In this document: piece after piece, positions 63,364 through 64,000 of the stretch | Numbering within the stretch: position 1 is the first letter of the stretch | Layout of the letters: each line of letters starts with the position of its first letter | Source: Cristatella mucedo | Lineage: Eukaryota; Bryozoa; Phylactolaemata; Cristatellidae | Reading direction: 5' to 3' | Length of the DNA stretch: 64,000 bases | Assembly (NCBI GenBank): GCA_009760855.2 | Contig: WPIO01000031.1 | Location: forward strand, 2,483,001-2,547,000 | The notes under the pieces: model-generated | The model's input: the letters and a program-made list of their open reading frames with translations, nothing else | Databases searched by the model: none | What the model was told of the DNA's origin: nothing | Made by a program: the position numbers and the translations under genes

Positions 63364-64000
63364 CTACAAACAAAGCAGCTCATGCAGCAACAACAATCAC
63401 TGCAGCTTGTACAGTAAGCTGAAGCTCCTGCACAGATACTGGGTGCACTGCCAGGTAGCCGCTACAATAGCACTGCCGACGCTCGCTCTCCTAGGCCCGT
63501 GCCACTCAAAGATGGAGACCGAGGACACAATCACTATAAAAGCCTGCACAAAATGATAAACCCTTGCTATAAGGCACCAAGCAGCATTGCAGAGAAAGTC
63601 TGAGGACGCTCCCGTTTCAAAGTGACACCTTCACATTCGCTGCCGATTCACATTGGAGACTCAGTAGTTGACAGGAAGTTTAGAAGTTCCACCTCAGTAA
63701 GGCTAGAAATTCCACTTTTTGCTGGCCGAAGCCAGCATATCGAGCCCATAAATTACCGCACGAAAGCTTGATTTCCGAAATCCCCAATCGCAATCACCTA
63801 TCCTAAGCACAGGATCGGTGCTAGCCTAACCTAGTAAGGGCTGACTAGCTGGACAGTCTAGCAGAAATTCGTTATACACCCACAGTCCAAGCAGGTGATC
63901 AGCAGCATACACTGCCTGCCAGCACAGCATGAGTGCACTCAGCAGGAATACAGTCGAAGGTGCTCCAACATTCACTAACCAAATCGAAACGCTTCTCTCA

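Noticed and set aside
63960..64000. Possible end of a further upstream ligase exon (minus strand, donor-like GTTAGT near 63,984)
   Set aside because: Only about 17 bases would be inside the window and they show no family match.

Overview
The window is animal nuclear DNA. It has intron-containing genes with GT-AG splice sites, CR1/L2-type LINEs, tRNA-headed SINEs, Gypsy-type and other LTR elements, a pogo/Tigger transposon and long (GA)n and (TA)n tracts. I cannot name the species. The repeat mix and the divergence of the main gene suggest an invertebrate.

Right two thirds (about 23.4-64 kb): one very large minus-strand gene, read from its middle to its stop codon. I assembled 34 coding exons, plus one doubtful extra, between 63,363 and 23,483. 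Splice sites were read by eye, and intron phases agree at every junction except the one into the RING exon. The conceptual protein follows the C-terminal part of RNF213 (mysterin), the giant AAA+ E3 ubiquitin ligase. In order it has the region after the AAA+ core, the GFHGG..VDDLR block, an acidic linker, the helical E3 shell, the RING, the SLSPFND/TPVIRS block, the RZ-type zinc finger (CPNGH...CG...CPEC) and the C-terminal domain. The RZ finger has all its expected ligands. The RING reads Gly at the first zinc-ligand position. The 5' half of the gene lies beyond 64,000.

At 14.8-15.7 kb a small three-exon minus-strand gene encodes a protein of about 177 residues, with zinc-ribbon CxxC pairs and a Ser-rich acidic tail. 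Its last codons and 3' flank occur again, diverged, at 22.75-23.19 kb, just past the end of the RNF213-like gene. This is part of a larger duplication (10.8-14.85 kb versus 21.86-23.19 kb). The left copy was later split by a pogo/Tigger transposon and a diverged LTR; the right copy preserves the empty site of the transposon.

The left end (0.5-12 kb) is a nest of mobile elements. It holds a solo LTR with a CAGT duplication, a degenerate Gypsy element, LINE fragments inserted into each other, a short LTR-internal-LTR element inside a LINE, and several near-perfect hairpins. Introns of the large gene hold more of the same: a dead LINE, a solo LTR with GATG duplication inside a LINE, many copies of a tRNA-derived SINE, and dinucleotide tracts. 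No rRNA, functional tRNA, CRISPR or prokaryotic gene structure was seen.
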